A DNA stretch of 64,000 nucleotides from Rufibacter hautae (GCF_008271695.1 NZ_VKKY01000001.1:2102589-2166588); one strand, 5' to 3'; shown: positions 26,331 through 36,085, numbered from the stretch's first letter. The notes: generated by a model not told the origin, from the sequence alone. Numbers and translations: made by a program.

Positions 26331-28131
26331 ACTTGTTCTGGGTCTGTGCGAAGTAATCGAGTAAGAGGCGGGCTTTGCTTTTGCCCACTTCACTTTCCAA
26401 TTCCTGTTGCGAGAGCTCGGCAATCTTCTTTACAGATTTGAACTTAGTCAGCAATTTTTCAGCAGTAGCAGGGCCTAAGCCTTTGATCTTGGTAAGCTCG
26501 GTCTGTAAGGTGCCGGCATCGCGTAGCGAGCGGTGAAAAGTGATCCCGAAGCGGTGGGCCTCGTTCCGGAGGCGCTGGATAAGCTTGAGTGTCTCAGATT
26601 TCTTATCAATGTACAACGGCAATGTGTCTCCCGGATAGAAAATCTCCTCCAGCCGCTTCGCAATACTCACAATGGCCACCTGGCCGTAGATACCAAGATC
26701 TTTCAAGGCTTTCACGGCCATGCCAAGTTGCCCCTTGCCTCCGTCAATGATGATGAGTTGCGGCAGGGAGGTACCTTCATCTATCAAGCGGCGGTAACGA
26801 CGGGTCACTACCTCGTACATAGAGGCGAAATCGTCTGGGCCTACTACAGTCTTGATGTGGAAGTGGCGGTAGTCTTTCTTAGATGGCTTCGCGTTCCGGA
26901 AGCAGACCATGGAAGCCACCGGGTTATCGCCCTGGAAGTTGGAGTTATCGAAACACTCAATGTGCTTGGGCAACTCGGTTAGGCGCAGGTCACGTTTCAT
27001 AGTTTCCATGATGCGGACCTCGTTGCTGTCTTTGGACTTGTCCTGCATGCTTTCTTTTTCCTTGCGCAGGTACAAAGCATTTTTCAAGGATAGGTTCAGC
27101 AATTTCCGCTTATCGCCAATCTGGGGAACGTTCACGGAGATACCTTCCAAAGGCAAGACCAAATCTTCAATGTTGACCAGAATCTCCTTGGAGGTACTTT
27201 CAAAATCAGAACGCAACTGCATGATCATGGAAGCCAGGATATCCTGATCGGTTTCCTCCAGTTTCTTCTGCAATTCCAAGGATTGGGTACCAATGATAGA
27301 GCCGTTCATCACCCTCAGGTAATTGATGAACGCGCATTTCTCATTGGAGGTAATGGTAAAGACATCTATGTTGGAGAGGGTGTGGCTTACCACCGTGGAT
27401 TTGGCTTGGAAATCATCCAGCATGTCCAGCTTCTGTTTGTACTGATGAGCCAGCTCGTACTGGTAGTCGGCGGCGGCGGCAGACATGGCTTCCTTGAAGT
27501 AGTTCTTGGCTACCGTAAGGTTCCCCGAGAGAATGTTCCTGATCTGCTGAATGTGCTGGTTGTACTCCTCTTCTCCGTACAGGCCTTCACAGGGACCTTT
27601 GCAGTTGCCGATGTGGTACTCCAGACACACCTTGAACTTGCCGGCTTCAATGTTAGCAGGGCTTAGGTTATAGCTGCAGGTGCGCAGGGGGTACAAGGTC
27701 CTGATGAGCTCCAGTACCACGTACATGCTCGTTACGCTAGGGTACGGGCCAAAGTAGCGTGAACCATCGTTCAGCTTGTTACGGGTGCTCAGAACCCTGG
27801 GAAATCGCTCATTGGTGATGCAGAGATACGGGTAAGACTTGCCGTCTTTGAGCAGGATGTTGTATTTAGGCTGATGCTGCTTGATGAGGTTGTTCTCCAG
27901 CAAAAAAGCATCGGCCTCACTGTCTACAATGGTGAACTCAATCCGCTTGATCTGCGAAATGAGCTTAAGGGTTTTCTTGTTGTGCTGGGTAGACCGATTA
28001 AAATAAGAACTTACCCGCTTGCGGATATCTATCGCCTTGCCCACATAAATTATGCCCTTGTCATCATAATACTTGTAGATGCCCGGGCGATGCGGCAAGT
28101 GTTTTAGTTGCTCTTTTAATGATTCCTCCAC
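26329..28131 (-). CDS. uvrC: Excinuclease ABC subunit C
   Basis: UvrC makes both incisions around a DNA lesion during nucleotide excision repair. The 600-residue product has the complete layout: N-terminal GIY-YIG nuclease (PGIYKYYDDKGIIYVGKAID, residues about 15-35), a Cys-rich region (about 145-180), UVR motif (about 200-240), an RNase H-like second nuclease (HIECFDNSNFQGDNPVASM and IIDGGKGQL) and C-terminal HhH repeats (IKGLGPATAEKLLTKF). It starts 19 bp downstream of the PBP stop codon and probably belongs to that minus-strand unit. Confidence 0.97.
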   Translation of the reverse strand: MEESLKEQLKHLPHRPGIYKYYDDKGIIYVGKAIDIRKRVSSYFNRSTQHNKKTLKLISQIKRIEFTIVDSEADAFLLENNLIKQHQPKYNILLKDGKSYPYLCITNERFPRVLSTRNKLNDGSRYFGPYPSVTSMYVVLELIRTLYPLRTCSYNLSPANIEAGKFKVCLEYHIGNCKGPCEGLYGEEEYNQHIQQIRNILSGNLTVAKNYFKEAMSAAAADYQYELAHQYKQKLDMLDDFQAKSTVVSHTLSNIDVFTITSNEKCAFINYLRVMNGSIIGTQSLELQKKLEETDQDILASMIMQLRSDFESTSKEILVNIEDLVLPLEGISVNVPQIGDKRKLLNLSLKNALYLRKEKESMQDKSKDSNEVRIMETMKRDLRLTELPKHIECFDNSNFQGDNPVASMVCFRNAKPSKKDYRHFHIKTVVGPDDFASMYEVVTRRYRRLIDEGTSLPQLIIIDGGKGQLGMAVKALKDLGIYGQVAIVSIAKRLEEIFYPGDTLPLYIDKKSETLKLIQRLRNEAHRFGITFHRSLRDAGTLQTELTKIKGLGPATAEKLLTKFKSVKKIAELSQQELESEVGKSKARLLLDYFAQTQNK

Positions 28132-28150
28132 AGTCCTTCTGGTCTAAAAC

Positions 28151-30448
28151 TTAAAACCTATCCTCCTCTACCTTCTGCGGCAAAGTGAGGGTTTGCTCTT
28201 GTTTTACGGAATCTTGCACAACAGGTACAAAAGTGCTGCCACCACAGTTGATATTGGTGGAAAGTGGCTGCGCTGGCTTAGGGAAAGCACCTTTAGAGAC
28301 ATTCAAGGATTTATCGGCGTACACTTTCTGCATGAAGAGGGCATAGATTGGCATGGCCAATTTATTTCCCTGCCCGTAAGCGGCACTCCGGAAGTGAATA
28401 CTGCGGTCTTCGCCGCCTACCCAAACTCCGGCAGCCAGGTCTGGGGTAATTCCCATAAACCAGGCATCTGAGTAGTTGGAGGTTGTTCCGGTTTTAGCCC
28501 CGATTTCATTTTTAAGCCCATAACGGTGACGTAAGCCATAGTAAGCCGTACCGCCACGGGTCTCAGTGGAGCCTTTCAGCATATGCACCATGAGATAGGC
28601 CGTTTCCTCGCTAAGCGCTTCCAGGGTCTTTGGCGCAAATTCGTGCAAAACCGTTCCGTTCTTGTCTTCAATGCGCACCAAGTACTGAGGCTGGGTCCAA
28701 GTGCCTTTGTTCACAAAGGTACCGTATGCGCCTACCATGTCATACAAGGTGACATCACTTGAGCCGAGGGCCAGGGAAGGTACCGGGTCAAGCGACGTGG
28801 TGATGCCCAGACGCTTCGCAGTAGACACAACTTCCTCCGGACCTATTTTCTTCATGAGGTACGTAGTGATACTGTTCACAGAAAGAGCCAGCGCCGTACG
28901 CAAGGTCATACTGCGACCAGAGTACGTGCCCTCACTATTTTTAGGCGTCCAGGGCTTGCCATCGGGGTTAATGATGGTCACAGGGGCATCTACTACGGTA
29001 TAGCACGGCGAGTAGCCTCTCTCTAAAGCGGTGGTGTACACAAAAGGCTTGAAGGTGGAGCCTGGCTGGCGGGCGCCTTGTTTTACGTGGTCGTATTTGA
29101 AGTACTTGAAGTTGGTTCCTCCAACCCAGGCTTTCACTTTACCAGTAAGTGGGTCCATGGCCATAAATCCGGCCTGCAGGTAGTGCTTGTAGTAACGCAG
29201 CGAGTCCATTGGGCTCATGATGGTGTCCCGTTCCCCTTTCCAGGAAAAGATGCGCATCGGGATCTTGTGGTTCAGGTGGTATTTGATGGAGTCCTCATTA
29301 CTGCCATACTGTTCCACCAGGCTCTTGTATCGAGCGGTACCCTTCATCCGCTCCATCAGGAAGCCTTTGATTTCTTTCCCTTGATCATTCACCCACGGAT
29401 TACGGCCTTTCCATTGCTGGAAAAATTCCCGCTGCATGGTTTTCATGTGCTGCTCTAGGGCCGCCTCGGCGTGCTTCTGCATGCGCGAGTCAATGGTGGT
29501 GTAAATCTTCAAGCCGTCTGAATACAGGTCATAGCCATTGTCGCGGCACCATTGGGCCAGCCACTTCCCTATCTCCGTCCGGAAGTACGGTGCCAGGCCT
29601 TTGTTCTGGTTCTCCACGTTGAAGTCCAGCTTGATAGGTTTGGCAGTAGTCTTAGCGTAGGTAGGCTCGTCAATGTAGTTGTACTTGAGCATCTGGTCCA
29701 GCACCGTATTACGACGGCTAAGAGAGCGCTCAGGACGCAGAACAGGGCTGTAGAAGGACGGCCCTTTCAAAACGCCCACCAAGGTGGCGCTTTCCTCTAG
29801 GGTAAGCTGCTGTGGGTCTTTGTTGAAGAAAGTCTTGGCGGCTACCTTAATTCCGTACGCGTTGCTCCCGAAGTCAACGGTGTTCAGGTACATCATCAAG
29901 ATCTCTTTCTTGGTGTAAGAGCGCTCCAGTTTGATGGACATGATCCATTCCTTGGTTTTAATGATGAGCATGCGCAGGCCGGGCACATCAGAAAGCAAAC
30001 CGTTGTTCAGGTCATCGCGGGTACGGAAGAGGTTACGGGCTAGCTGCTGCGTGAGCGTACTGGAGCCACGGTCCTGTTTGCCGGTGAGTTTGTAGTAAGG
30101 AACGGCCAGCGTGCCTTTGAAATCTATGCCGGAGTGTTCCTCAAACCGGATGTCCTCTGTGGCTACCAAGGCGTCTACCAGGGTTTTAGGCAGTTGCTCA
30201 TAGGTAACAGGAGAGCGGTTCTCGCGGAAATACTTGCCTAGAAGCTGGCCGTCCTCTGAGTAGACTTCAGAAGCCAGTTCGCTTTTGGGGTTTTCCAGGG
30301 TTTTCAGGTCTGGTAAATCGCCAAAGAGATTCAGGAAATTGATGCTAACGGCAAAAACGTACAGCAGGAAGAACACAAATCCTCCGGCAAAAAACAGCCA
30401 AAGCGCCGAAATGGTTTTCCGGTACTTCTTATCAGGCGTTGACGACAT
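28151..30448 (-). CDS. Class A penicillin-binding protein (PBP1A-like)
   Basis: This bifunctional enzyme polymerises lipid II and cross-links peptidoglycan. From the ATG at 30448 it has 765 residues; an upstream TTG at 30469 would overlap the previous gene. It has one N-terminal membrane helix (about 15-40), a GT51 transglycosylase domain (catalytic Glu in ATEDIRFEEHSGID, then RGSSTLTQQLARNL) and a transpeptidase domain with STFK in ARQPGSTFKPF, the SxN motif in LALSVNSITT and KTG in GAKTGTTSNYSDAW. It starts one base after the porW stop, so the two are co-transcribed. Confidence 0.95.
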   Translation of the reverse strand: MSSTPDKKYRKTISALWLFFAGGFVFFLLYVFAVSINFLNLFGDLPDLKTLENPKSELASEVYSEDGQLLGKYFRENRSPVTYEQLPKTLVDALVATEDIRFEEHSGIDFKGTLAVPYYKLTGKQDRGSSTLTQQLARNLFRTRDDLNNGLLSDVPGLRMLIIKTKEWIMSIKLERSYTKKEILMMYLNTVDFGSNAYGIKVAAKTFFNKDPQQLTLEESATLVGVLKGPSFYSPVLRPERSLSRRNTVLDQMLKYNYIDEPTYAKTTAKPIKLDFNVENQNKGLAPYFRTEIGKWLAQWCRDNGYDLYSDGLKIYTTIDSRMQKHAEAALEQHMKTMQREFFQQWKGRNPWVNDQGKEIKGFLMERMKGTARYKSLVEQYGSNEDSIKYHLNHKIPMRIFSWKGERDTIMSPMDSLRYYKHYLQAGFMAMDPLTGKVKAWVGGTNFKYFKYDHVKQGARQPGSTFKPFVYTTALERGYSPCYTVVDAPVTIINPDGKPWTPKNSEGTYSGRSMTLRTALALSVNSITTYLMKKIGPEEVVSTAKRLGITTSLDPVPSLALGSSDVTLYDMVGAYGTFVNKGTWTQPQYLVRIEDKNGTVLHEFAPKTLEALSEETAYLMVHMLKGSTETRGGTAYYGLRHRYGLKNEIGAKTGTTSNYSDAWFMGITPDLAAGVWVGGEDRSIHFRSAAYGQGNKLAMPIYALFMQKVYADKSLNVSKGAFPKPAQPLSTNINCGGSTFVPVVQDSVKQEQTLTLPQKVEEDRF

Positions 30449-30449
30449 T

Positions 30450-33041
30450 TTATTGGTAATTTTTTTCAAAGAAAGCTACATACTCCGCGATATTCCCCAA
30501 CTCTCTCAGTAAGGCTAGGTTCTCTTCGGTTATCACAAAGGTAGCAAATTTCGAGCCTTTTAAGTTGGCTAACGGAGAATTGCGTGTGGCCTGCAATTTA
30601 GAGTACTGCTGGGCGGCTTTAAAGTCAGGCAGGGTCCGGATAACGAGTAGCGTGGTGCTGTCGCTAAAGGGCACAGGCTCCACTTGGAGTTGCTTTTTAG
30701 GGTGAAAACGAGAGTTGTAAGTATCGTACGCTTTCATGAGCTGGCGCACGGCTGTAGTATCTACACCGGTATGCACTATCACGAAGGAATGCGGCAGGCT
30801 ACGCTCTGTTTTGTAAGTGGGCGCTTCCTCTTTGGGCACTACCGGGGTGTTAACGACCGGAGCCTTGGCCAACTCACCGGTCTCATAGCGCAGGTAGAGG
30901 TTCATGAAGTCACGGGCCTTCGCCTGTAATGCACTCTCGGGGTACTTAATAATGAACTGCTCCATGGCCGCCCGGAAGGTAGCGGCTGGCTGCGTACGGC
31001 CTGCTACCAAAGCCTGCAGAAACGCGCTTTGGTCCTGTACATCGTTTTGAGGGTATTTCTGCGAAAGGGAGGCTAAAACGGCCAAGGACTGCGGGTACTT
31101 CTCTTTCTCGTACAGCGCGTAAGCAGAGTCATACAGGGCGTGCGCGGCCAAGTTCTCAGCAGAATAAGTCCTGAGAAAATCAGGCTGGTCAATGAGCTTG
31201 CTGTATTTGGAGTTAGGGAAACGGTCTTTTAGGGTCTTCGCGTATCCGGCGGCTTTATCAGGTTGCTGTTGGCCCTGCGCAATCACGTAGAGGCTGTAGT
31301 AGACCTCGGCGCCATGGTTAGAGGCTGGGTAGCGCTCCAGCAATTTCTGAAACGTTTGGGCAGCTTTCTCCGGCTCTCTTAGACGCTGCTGGTAGATGTT
31401 GCCCAAGGTGAACAAAGCCTCTTCCACGCGCTTGTCGGCGGCTTGGCGCTGCTCTGCTGTCACCGGGATGGCAGCCAAATAAGTTTCCTGTTTCTGAGCA
31501 GCCGCGGCTGCCAGTGCGGCACTATCCACGGCAATGCCGGTGGTTATCCCAGCCGTAATAGGAGTGGCACCTGAAATAGCGGTGATACGGCGCCAGTTGT
31601 CTTGCAAAGGCCGGTCTCCCCAGGTCCGCAAGAAATCATTACGCGCGCTACCGCGGGCCACCGGGTTGTCAAAGTACCAGGTACTGCCCTGCGTTCCGGC
31701 TCCGCCGATGGGCAAGGTAGCCGTTTGCTGGGTTGGGCCGGGGGTGGTGGCGTTTGCGGCGGCTAAAGAGGCGGCTGCCTCCTGGTCACGTTCACGGGTG
31801 ATCTGCTCGGCTACCCTCTGGGCCCGCTCCGTCGCATTCAGTTGGCCTAGGGCTAATAGACTGTCATTGCTCCTGATAATCTCCAACTGTTGGGTGAAGG
31901 CGGTGAGCACGGTTTTCCTGTCGGAGAGTTCTTCGTAGCCCATGGTAGTGGGCGGCAGAAGCTGAAGGGTACTGTCATAGTACGCTTGGGCCAGACCGTA
32001 CTGCTGCAGGTTCTCATAATAGATCTGCCCGGCTAAGAGGTAAGAGTATGCTTTCTGTACTTTGTTTGTGGTGGAAGCCGCCGTAGACTGCTGCAGCAGT
32101 TTCAAAGCATCTGGGTACTGTTTCTGCCGAAGCTCCAGCTTGGCCAGGTCGTAGTAGATTTTATCGGTGTACTCTTTGTTCTTCTGGTCATCAGCGAGTT
32201 TGCGCAAGAAGTTTTTTACTTTATCCTGATCAGAGTTGTCCTTCAGTTCCGTTACTTGAGCTAGGCCCAGATTGGCGTAGAAGCCCAATTCATAAGGAGG
32301 ACGTTTCTTCAGGACCTTCGCAAACTGCTCGTAAGCTTTGGCGTCCTGGGCAGTAGCTTGGTACAACTGGCCGAGGATAAATCTCAAGCGCGCTTCCTGA
32401 TCTCTTTTGTGCGCCAGCGGAATAGCCAGTTCCATGTTCTCAATGACCTGCGGCAGGTTGTTCTGGATGCTGGCCAACTGGGCTCTGGTTAAAAGCAACT
32501 CACGGCCGTTGTTCTCGTTCATGCGCTCTTTGCGGAACTGCTCAGAGATAGAGAAGGCCTGGTCATAATCTTTCTGCCGCATGGCCAGCCGCATCATCCA
32601 GATCAAGGCCTCGTGGCGCGCGTGCCGGTCTGGGCTGGTGGTTTGCACAAACCGAAAGGTTTTGAGGGCCTCGGCATCCTCGCCCTGGTAAAAACGGGCC
32701 TTCCCAATGAGCACATAGCAATCATCTATCCACCGACTTTTGGGGTGGCGCGCAATAGGGAACGAGGCTCGCTTGATCACCTCATCCAGATCGGGCGCCA
32801 GGGTTTTCAGGATAGTGGTGTCGGCCGGCGGCAGGATGTCTAGGATGCGGTTATAGTCATTTACGTGGGCAGCCGCGAGTTTGGCTTCCACGGCTTCCAT
32901 CTTCTGGAGGGCAAGGAAGTATCCATTGAAACGGGCGTTTATGTTTCGGTAGAGCCGGCCCAAAGGCTTATCAGAAGAGCAGCCGGCGGCAACTCCCAAT
33001 AAAAGGAATAGTAGAAGAAAACGTGTCAGTTTCAACGTCAA
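30450..33041 (-). CDS. porW: Type IX secretion lipoprotein PorW/SprE
   Basis: PorW (SprE) is an outer-membrane TPR lipoprotein thought to link the trans-envelope motor (PorN/GldN) with the outer-membrane translocon. The 863-residue product has a lipoprotein signal (lipobox VAAGC, Cys21), the family N-terminal segment LYRNINARFNGYFLALQKM and about ten TPR-like helical pairs in two blocks (about 100-400 and 530-680). A Gln/Ala/Thr-rich linker separates the blocks, and the C-terminal domain contains HSFVIVHTGVDTTAVRQLM. Its length matches SprE. It lies 4.6 kb from gldKLMN and together they supply most of the structural T9SS core. Confidence 0.9.
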   Translation of the reverse strand: MTLKLTRFLLLFLLLGVAAGCSSDKPLGRLYRNINARFNGYFLALQKMEAVEAKLAAAHVNDYNRILDILPPADTTILKTLAPDLDEVIKRASFPIARHPKSRWIDDCYVLIGKARFYQGEDAEALKTFRFVQTTSPDRHARHEALIWMMRLAMRQKDYDQAFSISEQFRKERMNENNGRELLLTRAQLASIQNNLPQVIENMELAIPLAHKRDQEARLRFILGQLYQATAQDAKAYEQFAKVLKKRPPYELGFYANLGLAQVTELKDNSDQDKVKNFLRKLADDQKNKEYTDKIYYDLAKLELRQKQYPDALKLLQQSTAASTTNKVQKAYSYLLAGQIYYENLQQYGLAQAYYDSTLQLLPPTTMGYEELSDRKTVLTAFTQQLEIIRSNDSLLALGQLNATERAQRVAEQITRERDQEAAASLAAANATTPGPTQQTATLPIGGAGTQGSTWYFDNPVARGSARNDFLRTWGDRPLQDNWRRITAISGATPITAGITTGIAVDSAALAAAAAQKQETYLAAIPVTAEQRQAADKRVEEALFTLGNIYQQRLREPEKAAQTFQKLLERYPASNHGAEVYYSLYVIAQGQQQPDKAAGYAKTLKDRFPNSKYSKLIDQPDFLRTYSAENLAAHALYDSAYALYEKEKYPQSLAVLASLSQKYPQNDVQDQSAFLQALVAGRTQPAATFRAAMEQFIIKYPESALQAKARDFMNLYLRYETGELAKAPVVNTPVVPKEEAPTYKTERSLPHSFVIVHTGVDTTAVRQLMKAYDTYNSRFHPKKQLQVEPVPFSDSTTLLVIRTLPDFKAAQQYSKLQATRNSPLANLKGSKFATFVITEENLALLRELGNIAEYVAFFEKNYQ

Positions 33042-33258
33042 GTCAAGGGTTGGAATACTAGTAGAACTGCGCAGAGCCTTTTTTATTTTATATCTGATTA
33101 AGCTAAAACGGACCAGAAACGTACTTGTACTTAGTTAGTAAGGTAGCCTTAAAATAGGGTCAAAAGCAAATTTACACTTTTTAGGCTCTTGTTACGCTAC
33201 TACGCAAAAGCCGTCACCCGCGGTGAACGCATGAAAAGCAAATTTGGCTGAACGGGAA

Positions 33259-33298
33259 CTGTTTTAAGCTTGTTTTCTTTAAAAGATGGCCAAAACAG
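33259..33298. repeat. Dispersed palindromic repeat R8
   Basis: CTGTTTTAAGCTTGTTTTC is followed by TTTAAAAGATGGCCAAAACAG. The outer arms CTGTTTT and AAAACAG pair perfectly; the inner core is imperfect. It lies about 37 bp upstream of the atp -7 box. Confidence 0.65.
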
Positions 33299-33334
33299 CG
33301 AAAATCTTTTCTGCCCCAGTGAGCCAGGGATTAG

Positions 33335-33342
33335 TACCTTTG
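33335..33342 (+). promoter_or_regulatory. Candidate -7 box of the ATP synthase operon
   Basis: TACCTTTG matches TAnnTTTG exactly and would give a leader of about 15 nt before the ATG at 33364. A -33 TTG is not evident. Confidence 0.4.
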
Positions 33343-33363
33343 TGCAAATAGGACCCAACACGC

Positions 33364-33600
33364 ATGGAACCAACCCAACACCCGTCTAACCCCAAAGAAA
33401 AACAAGGGGTGAAGCCTTACCTGAAGTACTCGGGTCTGGCTTTCCAGATGATTGTGGTGATGTCTGTTGCCGCTATCGGGGGGCGTAAGCTGGATGCCTA
33501 TTTTCACAACAATACCCCCTGGTGGACACTGGGGCTGTTAATAGTAGCGGTGTTTGCTACCGTTTATTCTGTCATTGTATCACTTACCCGTAAGAACTAA
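33364..33600 (+). CDS. AtpZ/AtpI-family protein (F0F1 ATPase gene 1)
   Basis: The 78-residue membrane protein has two helices (about 21-40 and 50-70) joined by a short loop with GGRKLDAYFHNNTPWWTLGLL. This matches the small AtpZ proteins encoded at the head of F-ATPase operons, proposed to help c-ring assembly or Mg uptake. It is the first gene of the operon and lies 6 bp before the next. Confidence 0.8.
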   Translation: MEPTQHPSNPKEKQGVKPYLKYSGLAFQMIVVMSVAAIGGRKLDAYFHNNTPWWTLGLLIVAVFATVYSVIVSLTRKN

Positions 33601-33606
33601 TCGCCT

Positions 33607-33990
33607 GTGAGTTTTATAAGAGGAATGATTTTGCTCACCGGTTTGCTGGTACTCCTGATTACGGTACTGCTGCTGTTCACCGGAGATGCCGTGATTCATT
33701 CCTATATATGGTACATGCTGTGCTTCTTTGTGTTTGTGACTGGGTTTGCCCATTATGTGGCTTTCCTGGGGCTAAAACACGATTCCAGTAACCTGCACGC
33801 CTATTACTTTGCCGCCATGGGCGTGCGCATGGTCTTCTCTATAATAGCAGTTTTTGTATATAGATATTTCCATGCAGAAGGGTTAGTGCAATTTGTGGCA
33901 AACTTTTTCGCCCTTTATTTTATCTATACCGGATTTGAAATCTACGCATTGTTGAGTAACTTGCGCCAAAATTCAAAAAAGCATGCATAG
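33607..33990 (+). CDS. AtpI-like membrane protein of the ATP synthase operon
   Basis: The 127-residue protein has four predicted helices and few polar residues. The GTG at 33607 gives MSFIRGMILLTG, 6 bp after the previous stop; the ATG at 33625 is the alternative and sits right after AAGAGGA. Sequence similarity to AtpI is not obvious by eye, but length, topology and position between atpZ and atpB fit ATP synthase subunit I, which aids assembly of the c ring. Confidence 0.6.
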   Translation: MSFIRGMILLTGLLVLLITVLLLFTGDAVIHSYIWYMLCFFVFVTGFAHYVAFLGLKHDSSNLHAYYFAAMGVRMVFSIIAVFVYRYFHAEGLVQFVANFFALYFIYTGFEIYALLSNLRQNSKKHA

Positions 33991-34034
33991 GGCAGTGCGG
34001 TTACGTAAAATCCATTGCTTTTAATTAGCTCTTA

Positions 34035-35111
34035 ATGAAGAAGATACTCGTTTTCCTGCTTACTGTTCTTACTTTTTCAGCCCAGGCGGCAGAATCTGCC
34101 GAAGGTGGAGAATTTAACCCCGGGGAGATGATCTCCCATCACATTGGCGATGACTATACCTGGCACTTTGCCGACGGTGTGGTGCTGCCTTTGCCGGTTA
34201 TATTATATGGGGAAAATGGCCTGGATGTGTTCTTGGCCTCTAAGTTCTACAACGAGCATCATGAAGTACAGCCTTATAATGGCTACGTGATGGAGCACGG
34301 GCATATCTACTATGCCAACGAAGAAGGCGAGCCCCGCACCAAAGTGAATGAGAAAGGCGAAGTGGAGCCTGTTGGTCCAATGGATTTCTCCATCACCAAA
34401 AACGTGGCGTCGCTTTTCCTTAGTGTGCTTCTGTTGTTCCTGGTGTTCTTCTCAATTGCCGGTGCTTACAGCAAAAACCGCGGCAAAGCCCCGCGTGGCA
34501 TGCAGTCTTTCTTTGAGCCCATCATCGTTTTCATCCGCGACGATATTGCCAAGACCAACATCGGTCCTAAGTACGAGCGCTTTATGCCGTATCTGCTTAC
34601 CGTGTTTTTCTTTATCTGGTTCAACAACCTGCTGGGCTTGCTGCCAGGCGGCGCTAACTTAACCGGTAATATTGCCGTTACCCTTGTGCTGGCACTCCTT
34701 ACTTTGCTCCTGACGGTTTTCAATGGGAATAAATCTTACTGGGGGCACATTTTTGCCACGCCGGGTGTTCCCAAGTGGTTGGCTCCTATTATGATCCCGG
34801 TTGAGGTGATTGGTATTTTTACCAAGCCTTTCTCCTTGATGGTTCGGCTTTTTGCCAACATCACCGCAGGTCACATTATCATCCTGAGCTTGTTCAGTTT
34901 GATCTTTATTTTCCAGAGTATTGCCATTGGTCCGTTGAGCGTAGCGTTTGCCACCTTCATGAACTTCCTGGAGTTGTTCGTGGCACTGTTGCAGGCTTAT
35001 ATCTTCACGCTGTTGTCTGCCATGTACTTTGGCGGTGCGGTAGAAGAGCATGACCACCACGATGACATGGGCTTTGGCGATGGCCCACATGCTGCGCAAG
35101 CACACCATTAA
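34035..35111 (+). CDS. atpB: ATP synthase F0 subunit a
   Basis: Subunit a forms the two proton half-channels beside the c ring. The 358-residue product is longer than the E. coli form because it has a cleavable signal-like N terminus (MKKILVFLLTVLTFSAQAAE) and a periplasmic extension of about 110 residues, a common feature in Bacteroidota. The conserved helix with the essential Arg is seen in FSLMVRLFANITAGHIII. A His-rich tail (EEHDHHDDMGFGDGPHAAQA) ends the protein and may be a metal- or pH-sensitive feature or merely a linker. Confidence 0.95.
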   Translation: MKKILVFLLTVLTFSAQAAESAEGGEFNPGEMISHHIGDDYTWHFADGVVLPLPVILYGENGLDVFLASKFYNEHHEVQPYNGYVMEHGHIYYANEEGEPRTKVNEKGEVEPVGPMDFSITKNVASLFLSVLLLFLVFFSIAGAYSKNRGKAPRGMQSFFEPIIVFIRDDIAKTNIGPKYERFMPYLLTVFFFIWFNNLLGLLPGGANLTGNIAVTLVLALLTLLLTVFNGNKSYWGHIFATPGVPKWLAPIMIPVEVIGIFTKPFSLMVRLFANITAGHIIILSLFSLIFIFQSIAIGPLSVAFATFMNFLELFVALLQAYIFTLLSAMYFGGAVEEHDHHDDMGFGDGPHAAQAHH

Positions 35112-35128
35112 TCTGAATTCTTTTTTAA

Positions 35129-35401
<273 letters not shown>

Positions 35402-35412
35402 GAATGCATTTG

Positions 35413-35456
35413 TTGCGTTTCCCTTCCTGACGATTGGTCAGGACAGGGAGGCGCAA
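35413..35456 (+). other. Hairpin between atpE and atpF
   Basis: TCCTGAC-GATTG-GTCAGGA forms the top of the stem, extended by CCCT/AGGG and TTGCG/CGCAA across a 3x3 internal loop and one bulge. No U-tract follows, so it is unlikely to be a simple terminator. It may protect the 3' end of a processed atpE message, as c subunits are needed in many copies. Confidence 0.55.
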
Positions 35457-35522
35457 TAACAGTAGTAGAGTTTGTAGTTTTGAGAGAAGGAGAATCCTTC
35501 AGTCCCTAATAAAAGAAATACA

Positions 35523-36017
35523 ATGCAATTAGTAACTCCTGGTATCGGATTGCTTTTCTGGCAGACCATCACCTTCTTGGTGGTTCTTTTCTTGTTGTCT
35601 AAGTTCGCCTGGAAGCCTATCATGAAGGCCCTGCGTGAGCGCGAAGACAACATTGACGCTGCCCTCACCATGGCTGAGAAAGCCAAATTGGAAATGCAGG
35701 CACTGAAAGCAGACAACGAGCGTCTTTTGACCGAAGCCCGTGCTGAGCGTGACCGCATTTTGAAAGATGCTACTGACGCCGCTACCACCCTAGTGGAAGG
35801 TGCCCGTACCAAAGCCAACGAAGAAGGCCAGCGCATGATTGAGCAAGCCCGTGTGTCTATCCAGAACGAGAAAAAGGCAGCCCTTACCGAGGTGAAGAAC
35901 CTGGCGGCTACTTTGTCTATTGACATCGCGGAGAAATTGCTCAGACGCGAGCTGCAGGACGAGCAGGCCCAGCGTGCCCTGGTACAGAGCTACCTGCAAG
36001 ACACGCACCTTAGCTAA
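35523..36017 (+). CDS. atpF: ATP synthase F0 subunit b
   Basis: The 164-residue stator subunit has one N-terminal membrane helix (about 8-28, LLFWQTITFLVVLFLLSKFA) followed by the family segment WKPIMKALREREDNI and a long charged helix of about 120 residues that dimerises as the peripheral stalk. The length is normal. It is preceded by the atpE hairpin and followed by atpH after 68 bp. Confidence 0.95.
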   Translation: MQLVTPGIGLLFWQTITFLVVLFLLSKFAWKPIMKALREREDNIDAALTMAEKAKLEMQALKADNERLLTEARAERDRILKDATDAATTLVEGARTKANEEGQRMIEQARVSIQNEKKAALTEVKNLAATLSIDIAEKLLRRELQDEQAQRALVQSYLQDTHLS

Positions 36018-36085
36018 GAACGGACGGCGAGCGGCTTCCCGCCCTAGAAAAGGAAGCGAATCGTTTTAAACACGCAAGAGAAATA

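Larger units (their letters stand above)
33042..33363. other. Divergent intergenic region between porW and the atp operon
   Basis: These 322 bp hold palindrome R8 (33259-33298) and a -7-type box (33335-33342) close to the first atp gene. I see no gene. Confidence 0.5.
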
